This document shows positions 25,181 through 39,180 of a DNA stretch of 64,000 bases, piece by piece. Numbering within the stretch: the first letter of the stretch is position 1; every line of letters starts with the position of its first letter. Origin of the DNA: Hippophae tibetana (Eukaryota; Streptophyta; Magnoliopsida; Rosales; Elaeagnaceae); the NCBI GenBank assembly GCA_037013495.1, contig CM072802.1, positions 64,279,483-64,343,482 on the forward strand, in the 5' to 3' direction. Under the pieces are notes generated by a model. It made no database searches and was not told where the DNA came from. It saw nothing but the letters and a program-made list of their open reading frames with translations. The position numbers and the translations under genes are program-made.

Positions 25181-26316
25181 GTGCAAAAAATCGCCCAAGA
25201 ATTCCATCGTTTGACACGAGTTTTCCCACGGGGTGTTAGACATGTCTATAAATTCCCCACATAGTGGCACCCGAAAACGAGGATTCCTTGTCATCTTCGT
25301 ATTTTTACAGTGCCAAACCTGATATTTCGTGATCAATAAATCATAGAGGATGAAAGGAATTGCGTCCAACAAGAACCGACAATTTTGGACGAATTTTCTA
25401 TTTTCATGATTTTCCGAGAGTTCAAAAAATAACTACAAATACTTCCCTTGTCTATAAGATTATGAAACTTTGTAGTATGTTATCAAATATTATTCCAAAC
25501 AGGTTTGAAAAAAATTGCAAAAGAATTCCATCGTTTGACACGAGTTTACCCACGGGGTGGTAGACATGCCTATCCGTCCCCCCATAATGGCACCCGAAAA
25601 CTAGAATTCCTTGTCATCTTCGTAATTTTACCGTGCCAAAGCTGATATTTTGTGATCAATAAATCATAGAAGATGAAAGGAATTGCGTCCAACAAGAACC
25701 GACAATTCTGGACGAAATTTCTATTTTTCATGATTTTCCGAAGTTTTTAATTTCAAAAATTAACAAAAAATACTTCCCATGTCCATAAGATTATGAAACT
25801 CTCCCTTATGTGATCAAATACTATTCGAAACACGAGTGCAAAAAATCGATCAAGAATTCCATCGTTTGACACGAGTTTGCCCACGGGGTCTTAGACATGC
25901 CTATGAATGCCCGCAATCGTGGCACTTCATAACGAGCATTTCATGTCAACTTCGTATTTTTACAGTGACAAACCTGATATTTTGTGATCAATAAATCATA
26001 GAAGATGAAAGGAATTCCGTCCAACAAGAAACGACAATTTTGGACGAAGTTTCTATTTTTAATGATTTTACGAAGCTTTCCACTTCAAAAAATAACTAAA
26101 AATACTCCCCGTGTCCATAAGATTATGAAACTTTGCAGTATGTGATCAAATATTATTCCAAACAGGTGTGAAAAAAATCGCCCAAGAATTCCATCGTTTG
26201 ATACGAGTTTGCCCACGGGGTGGTATACATGCCTATCAATGCCCCTCATAATAGCAACCGAAAACGAGTATTCCTTGTCATCTTCGTAATTTTACCGTGC
26301 CAAACCTGATATTTCT
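25181..26316 (+). repeat. Recurrent 2.5-monomer module, copy 3
   Basis: Third copy of the 17.6 kb module with TCTATAAATTCCCC, AGTATGTTATCAAAT and AAATCGATCAAG. It then runs on through long-form monomers to the anchor at 26317. Private change: CTATCCGTCCCCCC near 25570. Confidence 0.78.
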
Positions 26317-27304
26317 GATCAATAAATCATAGAGGATGAAAGGAATTGCCTCGACTAAGAAACGACAATTTTGGACGAATTTTCTATTTCTCATGATTTT
26401 CTGAGAGTTCAAAAAATAACTAAAAATACTTCCCGTGTCCATATTTTTTGAAACTTTGGAGTATGTGATCAAATATTTTTCCAAACAGGTGTGCAAAACA
26501 TCGGCCAAGAATTTCATCGTTTGACACGAGTTTTCTCACGGGGTGTTCGACATGATTATCAATGCCCCCATAATGGCACCCGAAAACGAGCACTCCTTGT
26601 CGTCTTCCTAATTTTACCGTGCCAAACCGGATATTTTGTGATCGATAAATCATAGAAGATGAAAGGAATTGTATCCAACAAGAACCGAAAATTTTGGACG
26701 AAATTTCTATTTTTCATGATTTTTCGAAGTTTTCTATTTCAAAAAATCACAAAAAAAAACTTCCCATATCCATAAGATTATAAAACTCTCCATTATGTGA
26801 TGAAATAATATTCTAAACACGTGTGCAAAAAATTTCCCAAGCATTCCATCGTTTCACACGAGTTTGCCCACGGGGTCTTAGACATGCCTATCAAATCCCG
26901 CAATCGTGACACTTCAAAACGAGCATTCCTTGTCAACTTCATATTTTTACCGTGAAAAACCTGATATTTTGTGATCAATAAATCATAGAAGATGAAAGGA
27001 ATTGCGTCCAACAAGAACCGACAATTTTGGACGAAGTTTTTATTTTTAATGATTTTCCGAAGTTTTCCACTTCAAAAATTCACCAAAATTACTTCCCCTG
27101 TCCATAAGATTATGAAACTCTCCATTATTTGATCAAATATTATTCTAAACACGTGTGCAAAAAATCGCCCAAGAATTACATCGTTTGACACGAGTTTGCG
27201 TACGGGGTCTTAGACATGCCTATCAATGCCCGTAATCGTGGCACTTCAAAACGAGCATTCCTTGTCAACTTCTTATTTTTACCGTACCAAACCTGATATT
27301 TTGT
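26317..27304 (+). repeat. Three-monomer unit (~988 bp), tandem copy 1
   Basis: Anchors 26317, 26640 and 26973. Diagnostic marks are GTCCATATTTTTTGAAAC (a deletion that removes AAGATTA), AATATTTTTCCAAACAG, AAAACATCGGCCAAGAATTT and, in the third monomer, AACCTGATATTTTGTGATC with GTGAAAAACC. The next unit repeats it. The first two marks after the deletion recur at 63.2 kb. Confidence 0.82.
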
Positions 27305-28291
27305 GATGAATAAATGATAGAGGATGAAAGGAATTGCGTCCAACAAGAACCGACAATTTTGGACGAATTTTCTATTTTCATGATTTTCCGAGAGTTCAAA
27401 AAATAACTAAAAATACTTCCCGTGTCCATATTTTTTGAAACTTTGGAGTATGTGATCAAATATTTTTCCAAACAGGTGTGCAAAACATCGGCCAAGAATT
27501 TCATCGTTTGATACGAATTTTCTCACGGGGTGTTAGACATGCCTATCAATGCCCCCCATAATGGCACCCGAAAACGAGCACTCCTTGTCGTCTTCCGAAT
27601 TTTACCGTGCCAAACCTGATATTTTGTGATCGATAAATCATAGAAGATGAAAGGAATTGTATCCAACAAGAACCGAAAATTTTGGACGAAATTTCTATTT
27701 TTCATGATTTTTCGAAGTTTTCTATTTCAAAAAATCACAAAAAAAACTTCCCATATCCATAAGATTATAAAACTCTCCATTATGTGATGAAATAATATTC
27801 TAAACACGTGTGCAAAAAATTGCCCAAGCATTCCATCGTTTCACACGAGTTTGCCCACGGGGTCTTAGACATGCCTATCAAATCCCGCAATCGTGGCACT
27901 TCAAAACGAGCATTCCTTGTCAACTTCGTATTTTTACCGTGAAAAACCTGATATTTTGTGATCAATAAATCATAGAAGATGAAAGGAATTGCGTCCAACA
28001 AGAACCGACAATTTTGGACGAAGTTTTTATTTTTAATGATTTTCCGAAGTTTTCCACTTCAAAAATTCACCAAAATTACTTCCCCTGTCCATAAGATTAT
28101 GAAACTCTCCATTATTTGATCAAATATTATTCTAAACACGTGTGTAAAAAATCGCCCAAGAATTACATCGTTTGACACGAGTTTGCGTACGGGGTCTTAG
28201 ACATGCCTATCAATGCCCGTAATCGTGGCACTTCAAAACGAGCATTCCTTGTCAACTTCTTATTTTTACCGCACCAAACCTGATATTTTGT
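27305..28291 (+). repeat. Three-monomer unit (~987 bp), tandem copy 2
   Basis: Anchors 27305, 27628 and 27960. It repeats 26317-27304 with few changes, except that its first stretch begins with the GTGATGAATAAATGATAG variant where copy 1 has TCTGATCAATAAATC. Confidence 0.82.
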
Positions 28292-29269
28292 GATGAATAA
28301 ATGATAGAGGATGAAAGGAATTGCGTCAAAAAAGAACCGACAATTTTGGACGAATTTTCGATTTTCATAATTTTCAGAGAGTTCAAAAAATAACTAAAAA
28401 TACTTCCAGTGTCCATAAGATTATGAAAATTTGCAGTATTTGATCAAATATTATTCCAAACAGGTGTGCACAAAATCGCTCAAGAATTCCATCGTTTGCA
28501 TGAGTTTGCCCCCGGGGTGTTAGACATGAATATCAATCCCCCACATAGTGGTACCCGAAAATGAGGATTCCTTGTCATCTTCGTATTTTTATAGTGCCAT
28601 ACCTGATATTTCGTGATCAATAAATCATAGAGGAAGAAAGGAATTGCGTCCAACAAGAACCGACAATAGTGGACAAAGTTCCTATTTTTCATGATTTTCC
28701 GAAGTTTTCCACTTCAAAAAATCACCAAAATTACTTCCCCTGTTTATAAGATTATGAAACTCTCCATTATTTGATCAAATATTATTCTAAACACGTGTGC
28801 AAAAAATCGCCCAAGAATTATATCGTTTGACACGAGTTTGCGTACGGGGTCTTAGACATGTCTATCAATGCCCGTAATCGTGGCACTTCAAAACGAGCAT
28901 TCATTGTCAACTTCTTATTTTTTCCGTACCAAACCTGATATTTTGTGATGAATAAATGATAGAGGATGAAAGGAATTGCGTCCAATAAGAACCGACAATT
29001 TTGGACGAATTTTCCATTTTCATGATTTTCCGAGAGTTCAAAAAATAACTAAAAATACTTCCAGTGTCCATAAGATTATGAAAATTTGGAGTATGTGATC
29101 AAATATTATTCCAAACAGGTGTGCACAAAATCGCTCAAGAATTCCATCGTTTACACGAGTTTGCCCACGGGATGTTAGTCATGAATATCAATCCCCCACA
29201 TAGAGGCACCCAAAAACGAGGATTCCTTGTCATCTTCGTATTTTTACAGTGCCAAACCTGATATTTCGT
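28292..29269 (+). repeat. Mixed monomers, GAATATCAATCCCCC type alternating with GCGTACGGGGTC type
   Basis: Anchors 28292, 28615 and 28947. The monomers beginning at 28292 and 28947 are related to each other (GATGAATAAATGATAG, CTTCCAGTGTCC, ATGAATATCAATCCCCC) at 655 bp spacing, and to 22.0-22.3 kb. The one between has TTTGCGTACGGGGTC as at 27.2 and 28.2 kb. No gene is seen. Confidence 0.72.
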
Positions 29270-30258
29270 GATCCATAAATCATAGAGGATGAAAGGAATT
29301 GCGTCCAACAAGAACTGACAATTTCGGACGAATTTTCTATTTTCATGATTTTCCGAGAGTTCAAAAAATAACTACAAATACTTCCCTTGTCCATAAGATT
29401 ATGAAGCTTTGCAGTGTGTGATCAAATATTATTCCAAACAGGTGTGAAAAAAATCTCCCAAGAATTCCATCGTTTAAAACGAGTTTGCCCACGGGGTGGT
29501 AGATATGCCTATCAATGCCCCCCATAATGGCACCCGAAAACGAGCACTCCTTGTCGTCTTCCTAATTTTACCGTGCCAAACCTGATATTTTGTGATCGAT
29601 AAATCATAGAAGATGAAAGGAATTACGTCCAACAAGAATCGAGAATTTTGGAGGAAATTTCTATTTTTCATGATTTTCCGAAGTTTTCTATTTCAAAAAA
29701 TCACAAAAACAAACTTCCCATATCCATAAGTTTATAAAACTCTCCATTATGTGATGAAATAATATTCTAAACACGTGTGCAAAAAATTTCCCAAGAATTC
29801 CATCGTTTGACACGAATTTACCCACTGGGTCTTAGACATGCCTATGAATGCCCGCAATCGTGGCACTTCATAACGAGCATTTCATGTCAGCTTCGTATTT
29901 TTACCGTGACAAACCTGATATTTTGTGATCAATAAATCATAGAAGATGAAAGGAATTCCGTCCAACAAGAAACGACAATTTTGGACGAAGTTTCTATTTT
30001 CAATGACTTTACGAAGTTTTCCACTTCAAAAAATAACTAAAAATACTCCACTTGTCCATAAGATTATGAAACTTTGCAGTATGTGATCAAATATTATTCT
30101 AAACAGGTGTGAAAAAAATCGCCCAAGATTTCCATCGTTTGATACGAGTTTGCCCACGGGGTGGTAGACATGCCTATCAATGCCCCCTATAATGGCACCC
30201 GAAAACGAGCGTTCCTTGTCATCTTCCTAATTTTACCGTGCCAAACCTGATATTTTGT
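29270..30258 (+). repeat. Three-monomer HOR (989 bp), copy 5
   Basis: Anchors 29270, 29594 and 29927 give 324, 333 and 332 bp with CAGTGTGTGATC, CGTTTAAAACGAG and CATAAGTTTATAAAAC. The third monomer lacks GTCGAGAAG and has CTCCACTTGTCC instead, so it is more diverged than copies 1-3. Confidence 0.78.
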
Positions 30259-31245
30259 GATCGATAAATCATAGAAGATTAAAGGAATTGCGTCCAACAA
30301 GAACCGACAATTTTGGACGAATTTTATATTTTCATGATTTTTCGAGAGTTCAAAAAATAACTACAAATACTTCCCTTGTGTATAAGATTATGAAACTTAG
30401 CAGTATGTGATCAAATATTATTCCAAACAGGTTTGAAAAAAATTGCAAAAGAATCCCATCGTTTGACACGAGTTTACCCACGGGGTGGTAGACATGCCTA
30501 TCAGTCCCCCCATAATGGCACCCGAAAACTAGAATTCCTTGTCATCTTCGTAATTTTACCGTGCCAAACCTAATATTTTGTGATCAATAAATCATAGAAG
30601 ATGAAAGGAATTCCGTCCAACAAGAACCGACAATTCTGGAGGAATTTTCTATTTTTCATGATTTTTCGAAGTTTTTAATTTCAAAATTTCACAAAAAATA
30701 CTTCCCATGTCCATAATATTATGAAATTCTCCATTATGTGATCAAATAATATTCTAAACACCAGTACAAAAAATCGCCCAAGAATTAAATCGTTTGACAC
30801 GAGTTTGCCCATAGGGGTCTTAGACATGCCTGTGAATGCCCGCAATCGTGGCACTTCAAAACGAGCATTTCATGTCAACTTCGTATTTTTACCGTGACAA
30901 ACCTGATATGTTGTTATCAATAAATCATAGAAGATGAAAGGAATTCCGTCCAACAAGAAACGACAATTTTGGACGAAGTTTCTATTTTTAATGATTTTCC
31001 AAAGTTTTCCACTTCAAAAAATAACTAAAAATACTCCCCGTGTCCATAAGATTATGAAACTTTGCAGTATGTGATCAAATTTTATTCCCAACAGGTGTGA
31101 AAAAAATCACTCAAGAATTCCATCGTTTGATACGAGTTTGCCCACGGGGTGGTATACATGCCTATCAATGCCCCCGTTAATAGTACCCGAAAACGAGAAT
31201 TCCTTGTCATCTTCGTAATTTTACCGTGCCAAACCTGATATTTCC
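30259..31245 (+). repeat. Second displaced piece of the 1,641 bp HOR
   Basis: Anchors 30259, 30582 and 30915 (323, 333 and 331 bp) carry AAAACTAGAATTCC, CGCAATCGTGGCACTTC and CCCGTTAATAGTACCCG. They parallel 23356-24341 and the third to fifth monomers of the 1,641 bp unit, but are more diverged (for example CCCATAGGGGTC near 30810, with one extra base). Confidence 0.7.
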
Positions 31246-32550
31246 GATCAATAAATCATAGAGGTTGAAAGGAATTGCGTCGACTAAGAACCAACAATTT
31301 TGGACGAATTTTCTATTTTCATGATTTTCCGAGAGTTCAAAAAATAACTAAAAATACTTCCATTGTCCATAAGATTATGACACTTTGCAGTATGTGATCA
31401 AATAATATTCCAAACAGGTGTGAAAAAAATCGCCCAAGAATTCCATCGTTTGACACGAGTTTTCCCACGGGGTGGTAGACATGCCTATCAATGCCCGCAA
31501 TCGTGGCACTTCAAAACGAGCATTCCTTGTTAACTTCATATTTTTACCGTGCCAAACCTGATATTTTGTGATGAATAAATCATAGGGAATGAAAGGAATT
31601 GCGTCCAACAAGAACCGACAATTTTGGACGAATTTTCTATTTTCATGATTTTCTCAGAGTTCAAAAAATAACTAAAAATACTTCTAGTGTCTATAAGATT
31701 ATGAAAATTTGCAGTATGTGATCAAATATTATTCCAAACAGGTGTGCACAATATTACTCAAGAATTCTATCGTTTGACACGAGTTTGCCCACGGGGTGTT
31801 AGACATGTATATCAATGCCTCACATAGTGGCACCAGAAAACGAGGATTCCTTGTCATCTTCTTATTTTTCCAATGCCAAACGTTATATTTCGTGATCAAT
31901 AAATCATAGAGGATGAAAGGAATTGCATCCAACAAGAACCAACAATTTTGGACGAATTTTCTATTTTCATGATTTTCCGAGAGTTCAAAAAATAACTACA
32001 AATACTTCCCTTGTCTATAAGATTATAAAACTTTGCAGTATGTGATCAAATACTATTCCCAACAGGTGTCAAAAAATTCTCCCAAGAATTCCATCGTTTT
32101 GATACGAGTTTGCCCACTGGGTGGTAGACATGCCTATCAATGCCCCCCATAATGGCACCCGAAAACGAGCGTTCCTTGTCATCTAACTAAGTTTACCGTG
32201 CCAAACCTGATATTTTGTGATCGATAAATCATAGAAGATTAAAGGAATTGCGTCCAACAAGAACCGACAATTTTGGACAAAATTTCTATTTTTCATGATT
32301 TTCCGAAGTTTTCTATTTCAAAAAATCACAAAAAAAACTTCCCAAGTCCATAAGGTTATAAAACTCTCCATTATGTGATGAAATACTATTCTAAACACGT
32401 GTGCAAAAAATTTCCCAAGAATTCCATCGTTTGACACGAGTTTGCCCATGAGATCTAAGACATGCCTATCAATGCTCGCAATCGTGCCACTTCAAAACGA
32501 CCACTCCTTGTCAACTTCGTATTTTTACAGTGAAAAACCTGATACTTTGT
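31246..32550 (+). repeat. Mixed short and long monomers
   Basis: Anchors 31246, 31570, 31894 and 32219. The monomer at 31570-31893 (CTTCTAGTGTCTATAAG, ACATGTATATCAATGCCTC) has its closest relatives at 62.5-63.0 kb. This is the last short-form stretch before the all-long block. No gene or insertion is seen. Confidence 0.7.
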
Positions 32551-35500
32551 GATCAATAAATCATAGAAGATGAAAGTAATTGCGTCCAACAAGAACAGAC
32601 AATTTTGGACGAAGTTTCTATTTTTAATGATTTTACGAAGTTTTCCACTTCAAAAAATAACTAAAACTACTTCCCATGTCTATAAGATTATGAAACTTTG
32701 CAGTATGTGATCAAATATTATTCCAAACAGGTGTGCAAAAAATCGCCCAAGAATTCCATCGTTTGACACGAGTTTGCCCACGGGGTGTTAGACATGTCTA
32801 TAAATTACCCACATAGTGGCACCCGAAAACGAGGATTCCTTGTCATCTTGTATTTTTACAGTGCCAAACCTGATATTTCGTGATTAATAAATCATAGAGG
32901 ATGAAAGGAATTGCGTCCAAAAAGAACCGACAATTTTGGACGAATTTTCTATTTTTCATGATTTTCCAAAGTTTTCCACTTCAAAAAATAACAAAAAATA
33001 CTTCCCTTGTCCATAAGATTATGAAACTTTGTAGTATGTGATGAAATAATATTCTAAACACGTGTGCCCAAAAGTGCCCAAGAGTTCCATCGTTTCACAC
33101 GAGTTTGCCCACGGGGTCTTAGACATTCCTATCAATAACTCAAATAGTGGCACCCGAAAACGAGAATTCCTTGTCATCTTCGTATTTTTACTGTGCAAAA
33201 CCTGATATTTCGTGATCAATAAATCATAGAGGATGAAAGGAATTGCGTCCAACAAGAACCGACAATTTCGGACGAATTTTTTATTTTTAATGATTTACCG
33301 AAGTTTTCTACTTCAAAAAATAACTAAAACTACTTTCCATGTCTATAAGATTATGAAACTTTGCAGTATGTGATCAAATATTATTCCAAACATGTGTGCA
33401 AAAATTCGCCCAAGAATTCCATTGTTTGACACGAGTTTTCCCACGGAGTGTTAGACATTCCTATTAATGCCCCACATAGTGGCACCCGAAAACGAGCATT
33501 CCTTGTAATCTTCGTATTTTTACCGTGCCAAACCTGATATTTCGTGATCAATAAATCATAGAGGATGAAATGAATTGCGTCCAACAAGAACCGACAATTT
33601 TGGACGAATTTTCTATTTTTCATGATTTTCCGAAGTTTTCCACTACAAAAAATTACTAAAAATACTTCCCTTGTCCATAAGATTATGAAACTTTGCAGTA
33701 TGTGATTAAATAATATTCTAAACAAGTGTGCCAAAAAGCGCCCAAGAATTCCATCGTTTGACACAAGTTTGCCCACGGGGTGTTAGGCATGTCTATCAAT
33801 ACCTCAAATAGTGGCACCCGAAAACGAGCATTCCTTGTAATCTTCGTATTTTTACCGTGCCAAACCTGATATTTCGTGATCAATAAATCATAGAGGATGA
33901 AAGGAATTGCTTCCAACAAGAACCGACAATTTTGGACGAAGTTTTTATTTTTAATGATTTTTCGAAGTTTTCCACTTCAAAAAATAACTAAAACTACTTC
34001 CCCTGTCCATAAGATTATGAAACTTTGCAGTATGTGATCAAATATTATTCCAAACATGTGTGCAAAAATTCGCCCAAGAACTCCATTGTTTGACACGAGT
34101 TTTCCCACGGAGTGTTAAACATGCCTATTAATGCCCTACATAGTGGCACCCGAAAACGAGCATTCCTTGTAATCTTCATATTTTTACCATCACAAATCTG
34201 ATATTTCGTGATCAATAAATCATAGAGGATGAAAGGAATTGCGTCCAACAAGAACTGACAATTTTGGACAAATTTTCTATTTTTCATGATTTTCCGATGT
34301 TTTCCACTGCAAAAAATAACTAAAAATACTTCCCTTGTCCATAAGATTATGAAACTTTTCAGTATGTGATGAAATAATATTCTAAACACGTGTTCAAAAA
34401 TTTGCCCAAGAATTCCTTCGTTTCACACGAGTTTTCACACGGAGTGTTAGACATGCCTATTAATGCCCCACATAGTGGCACCCGAAAACGAGCATTCGTT
34501 GTAATCTTCGTATTTTTACCGTGACAAACCTGATATTTCGTGATCAATAAATCATAGAGGATGAAAAGAATTGCGTCCAACAAGAACCGACAATTTTGGA
34601 CGAAATTTCTATTTTTCATGATATTCCGAAGTTTTCCACTACAAAAAATTACTAAAAATACTTCCCTTGTCCATAAGATTATGAAACTTTTCAGTATGTG
34701 ATGAAATAATATTCTAAACACGTGTGCCCAAAAGTGCCCAAGAATTCCATCGTTTCACATGAGTTTGCCCACGGGGTCTTAGACATGCCTATAAATAACT
34801 CAAATAGTGGCACCCGAAAATGACCATTCCTTGTCAACTTCGTATTTTTACCGTGAAAAACCCGATATTTTGTGATCAATAAATCATAGAAGATGAAAGT
34901 AATTGCGTCCAACAAGAACCGACAATTTTGGACGAAGTTTCTATTTTTAATTATTTTCCGAAGTTTTCTACTTCAAAAAATAACTAAAACTACTTCCCCT
35001 GTCCATAAGATTATGAAACTTTGCAGTATGTGATCAAATATTATTCCAAATATGTGTGCAAAAATTCTCCCAAGAATTCCATTATTTGACACGAGTTTTC
35101 CCACGGAGTGTTAGACATGCCTATTAATGCCCCACATAGTGGCACCCGAAAACGAGAATTCCTTTTAATCTTCATATTTTTACCGTCCCAATCTGATATT
35201 TCGTGATCAATAAATCATAGAGGATGAAAGGAATTGCGTCCAACAAGAACCGACAATTTTGGACGAATTTTGTATTTTTCATGATTTTCCGAAGTTTTCC
35301 ACTACAAAACATTACTAAAAATACTTCCCTTGTCCATAAGATTATGAAACTTTGCAGTATGTGATGAAATAATATTCTAAACACGTGTGCCAAAAAGCGC
35401 CCAAGAATTCCATCGTTTGACACGAGTTTGCCCACGGGGTGTTAGACATGCCTATCAATACCTCAAATAGTGGCACCCGAAAACGAGCATTCCTTGTAAT

Positions 35501-37851
35501 CTTCGTATTTTTACGGTGCCAAACCTGATATTTCGTGATCAATAAATTATAGATGATGAAAGGAATTGCGTCCAACAAGAACCGACAATTTTGGACGAAT
35601 TTTCTATTTTTCATGATTTTCCGAAGTTTTCCACTACAAAAAATTACTAAAAATACTTCCCTTGTCCATAAGATTATGAAACTTTGCAGTATGTGATGAA
35701 ATAATATTCTAAACACGTGTGCCAAAAAGCGCCCAAGAATTCCATCGTTTGACACTAGTTTGCCCACGGGGTGTTAGACATGCCTATCAATACCTCAAAT
35801 AGTGGCACCCGAAAACGAGCATTCCTTGTAATCTTCGTATTTTTACCGTGCCAAACCTGATATTTCGGGATCAATAAATCATAGAAGATGAAAGTAATTG
35901 CGTCCAACAAGAACCGACAATTTTGGACGAAGTTTCTATTTTTAATGATTTTTCGAAGTTTTCCACTTCAAAAAATAACTAAAACTACTTCCCCTGTCCA
36001 TAAGATTATGAAACTTTGTAGTATGTGATAAAATATTATTCCAAACATGTCTGCAAAAATTCGCCCAAGAATTCCATTGTTTGACACGAGTTTTCCCACG
36101 GAGTGTTAGACATGCCTATTAATGCCCCACATAGTGGCACCCGAAAACGAGAATTCCTTGTAATCTTCATATTTTTACCGTCCCAAATCTGATATTTCGT
36201 GATCAATAAATCATAGAGGATGAAAGGAATTGCGTCCAACAAGAACCGACAATTTTGGACGAATTTTCTATTTTTCATGATTTTCCGAATTTTTCCACTT
36301 CAAAAAAGAACTAAAAATACTTCCCTTGTCCATAAGATTATGAAACTTTGGAGTATGTGATGAAATAATATTCTAAACACGTGTGCAAAAAATTTCCCAA
36401 CAATTCCATCGTTTCACACGAGTTTGCCTACGTGGTCTTAGACATGACTAACAAATCCCGCAATCGTGTCACTTCAAAACGAGTATTCCTTGTCAACTTC
36501 GTATTTTTACAGTGAAAAACCTGATATTTTGTGATCAATAAATCATAGAGGATGAAAGGAATTGCGTCCAACAAGAACCGACAATTTTGGACGAAGTTTC
36601 TATTTTTAATGATTTTCCGAAGTTTTCCACGTCAAAAAATAACTAAAACTACTTCCCCTGTCCATAAGATTATGAAGTATGTGATCAAATATTATTCCAA
36701 ACATGTGTGCAAGAATTCGCACAATAATTCCATTGTTTGACACGAGTTTTCCCACGGAGTGTTAGACATGCCTATTAATGCCCCACATAGTGGCACCCGA
36801 AAACGAGCATTCCTTGTAATCTTCGTATTTTTACCGTCCCAAACCTGATATTTCCTGCTCAATAAATCATAGAGGATGAAAGGAATTGCCTCCAACAAGA
36901 ACCGACAATTTTGGACGAATTTTCTATTTTTCATGATTTTCCGAAGTTTTCCACTACAAAAAATTACTAAAAATACTTCCCTTGTCCATAAGATTATGAA
37001 ACTTTGCAGTATGTGATCAAATAATATTCGAAACACGTGTGCCAAAATTCTCCCAAGAATTCCATTATTTGACACGAGTTTTCCCACGGGGTGTTAGACA
37101 TGCCTATTAATGCCCCACATAGTGGCACCCGAAAACGAGCATTCCGTGTAATCTTCGTATTTTTACCGTCCCAAACCTGATATTTCGTGATCAATAAATC
37201 ATAGAGGATGAAAGGAATTGCGTCCAACAAGAACCGATAATTTTGGACGAATTTTCAATTTTTCATGATTTTCCGAAGTTTTCCACTGCAAAAAATAACT
37301 AAAAATACTTCCCTTGTCCATAAGATTATGAAACTTTCAGTATGTGATGAAATAATATTCTAAACACGTGTGCAAAAAATTGCCCAAGAATTCAATCGTT
37401 TGACACGAGTTTGCCCACGGGATCTTAGACATGCCTATCAAATCCCGCAATTGTGGCACTTCAAAACGAGCATTCCTTGTCAACTTCGTATTTTTACACT
37501 GAAAAACCTGATATTTTGTGATCAATAAATCATAGAAGATGAAAGGAATTGCGTCCAACAAGAACCGACAATTTTGGACGAAGTTTTTATTTTTATTGAT
37601 TTTCCGAAGTTTTCCAATTCAAAAAAAAACTAAAACTACTTCCCCTGTCCATAAGATTATGAAACTTTTCAGTATGAGATCAAATATTATTCCAAACATG
37701 TGTGCAAAAATTCGCAGAAGAATTCTATTGTTTGACACGAGTTTTCCCAGGGAGTGTTAGACATCCCTATTAAAGCCCCACATAGTAGCACCCTAAAACG
37801 AGCATTCCTTGTAATCTTCGTATTTTTACCGTCCCAAACCTGATATTTCTT
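32551..37851 (+). repeat. Long-form monomers, W/C/F types, no fixed HOR
   Basis: Sixteen monomers, nearly all 331-332 bp. Type C (CTCAAATAGTGGCACC; ACTACAAAAAATTACT) alternates with W over much of the stretch, with F appearing from 36.4 kb. Alternation is broken near 34.4 kb (W-W), 35.3-35.7 kb (C-C) and 36.7-37.0 kb (W-W). Near 36670 one monomer lost 8 bp (ATTATGAAGTATG for ATTATGAAACTTTGCAGTATG), giving 324 bp. No gene or other element is seen. Confidence 0.78.
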
Positions 37852-39180
37852 GATTAATAAATCATAGGGGATGAAAGGAATTGCGCCGAACAAGAACCGA
37901 CAATTTTGGACGAATTTTCTATTTTTCATGATTTTCCGAAGTTTTCTATTTCAAAAAATCACAAAAAAGAAACTTCCCATATCCATAAGATTATAAAACT
38001 CTCCATTATGTGATGAAATAATATTCTAAACACGTGTGCAAAAAATTGCCCAAGAATTCCATCGTTTCACACGAGTTTAACCACGGGGTCTTAGACATGC
38101 CTATCAAATCCCGCAATTGTGGCACTTCAAAACGAGCATTCCTTGTCAACTTCGTATTTTTACCGTGAAAAACCTGATATTTTGTGATCAATAAATCATA
38201 GAAGATGAAAGGAATTGCGTCCAACAAGAACCGACAATTTTGTACGAAGTTTTTATTTTTATTGATTTTCCGAAGTTTTCCAATTCAAAAAAAAACTAAA
38301 ACTACTTCCCCTGTCCATAAGATTATGAAACTTTGCAGTATGTGATCAAATATTATTCCAAATATGTGTGCAAAAATTCACCCCAGAATTCCATTATTTG
38401 ACACGAGTTTTCCCACGGAGTGTTAGACGTGCCTATTAATGCCCCACATAGTGGCACCTGAAAACGAGAATTCCGTGTAATCTTCGTATTTTTACCGTCC
38501 CAAACCTGATATTTTGTGATCAATAAATCATAGAGGATGAAAGGAATTGCGTCCAACAAGAACCGATAATTTTGGACCAATTTTCAATTTTTCATGATTT
38601 TCCGAAGTTTTCCACTGCAAAAAATAACTAAAAATACTTCCCTTGTCCATAAGATTATGAAACTTTCAGTATGTGATGAAATAATATTCTAAACACGTGT
38701 GCAAAAAATTGCCCAAGAATTCAATCGTTTGACACGAGTTTGCCCACGGGATCTTAGACATGCCTATCAAATCCCGCAATTGTGGCACTTCAAAACGAGC
38801 ATTCCTTGTCAACTTCGTATTTTTACAGTGAAAAACCTGATATTTTGTGATCAATAAATCATAGAAGATGAAAGGAATTGCGTCCAACAAGAACCGACAA
38901 TTTTGGACGAAGTTTTTATTTTTATTGATTTTCCGAAGTTTTCCACTTCAAAAAAAAACTAAAACTACTTCCCCTGTCCATAAGATTATGAAACTTTTCA
39001 GTATGAGATCAAATATTATTCCAAACATGTGTACAAAAATTCGCAGAAGAATTCTATTGTTTGACACGAGTTTTCCCAGGGAGTGTTAGACATCCCTATT
39101 AAAGCCCCACATAGTAGCACCCTAAAACGAGCATTCCTTGTAATCTTCGTATTTTTACCGTCCCAAACCTGATATTTCCT
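37852..39180 (+). repeat. HOR unit 1, four monomers (1,329 bp)
   Basis: Anchors 37852, 38186, 38518 and 38849 give 334, 332, 331 and 332 bp, call them a, b, c, d. Types run F, W, F, W. The a monomer has CACAAAAAAGAAACTTCCC and the normal AATAAATC anchor. Nearly identical to unit 3 (40510-41838), 2,658 bp away, including TTCACCCCAGAATTCC and TTTTGGACCAATTTTC. Confidence 0.92.
38518..39180 (+). repeat. Reference long-form F/W dimer (663 bp)
   Basis: Two long-form monomers that show the dimeric design of the right half. 38518-38848 (331 bp) is type F: it carries TGATGAAATAATATTC, CAAATCCCGCAATTGTGGCA and CTTGTCAACTTCG. 38849-39180 (332 bp) is type W: it carries TGATCAAATATTATTCC, GCCCCACATAGTAGCACC and CTTGTAATCTTCG. 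Both have the long-form GAAGTTTTCCAC segment that replaces GAGAG of the short form. F and W monomers alternate strictly through 37.9-52.5 kb, so a dimer of about 663 bp is the basic unit there. Confidence 0.85.
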
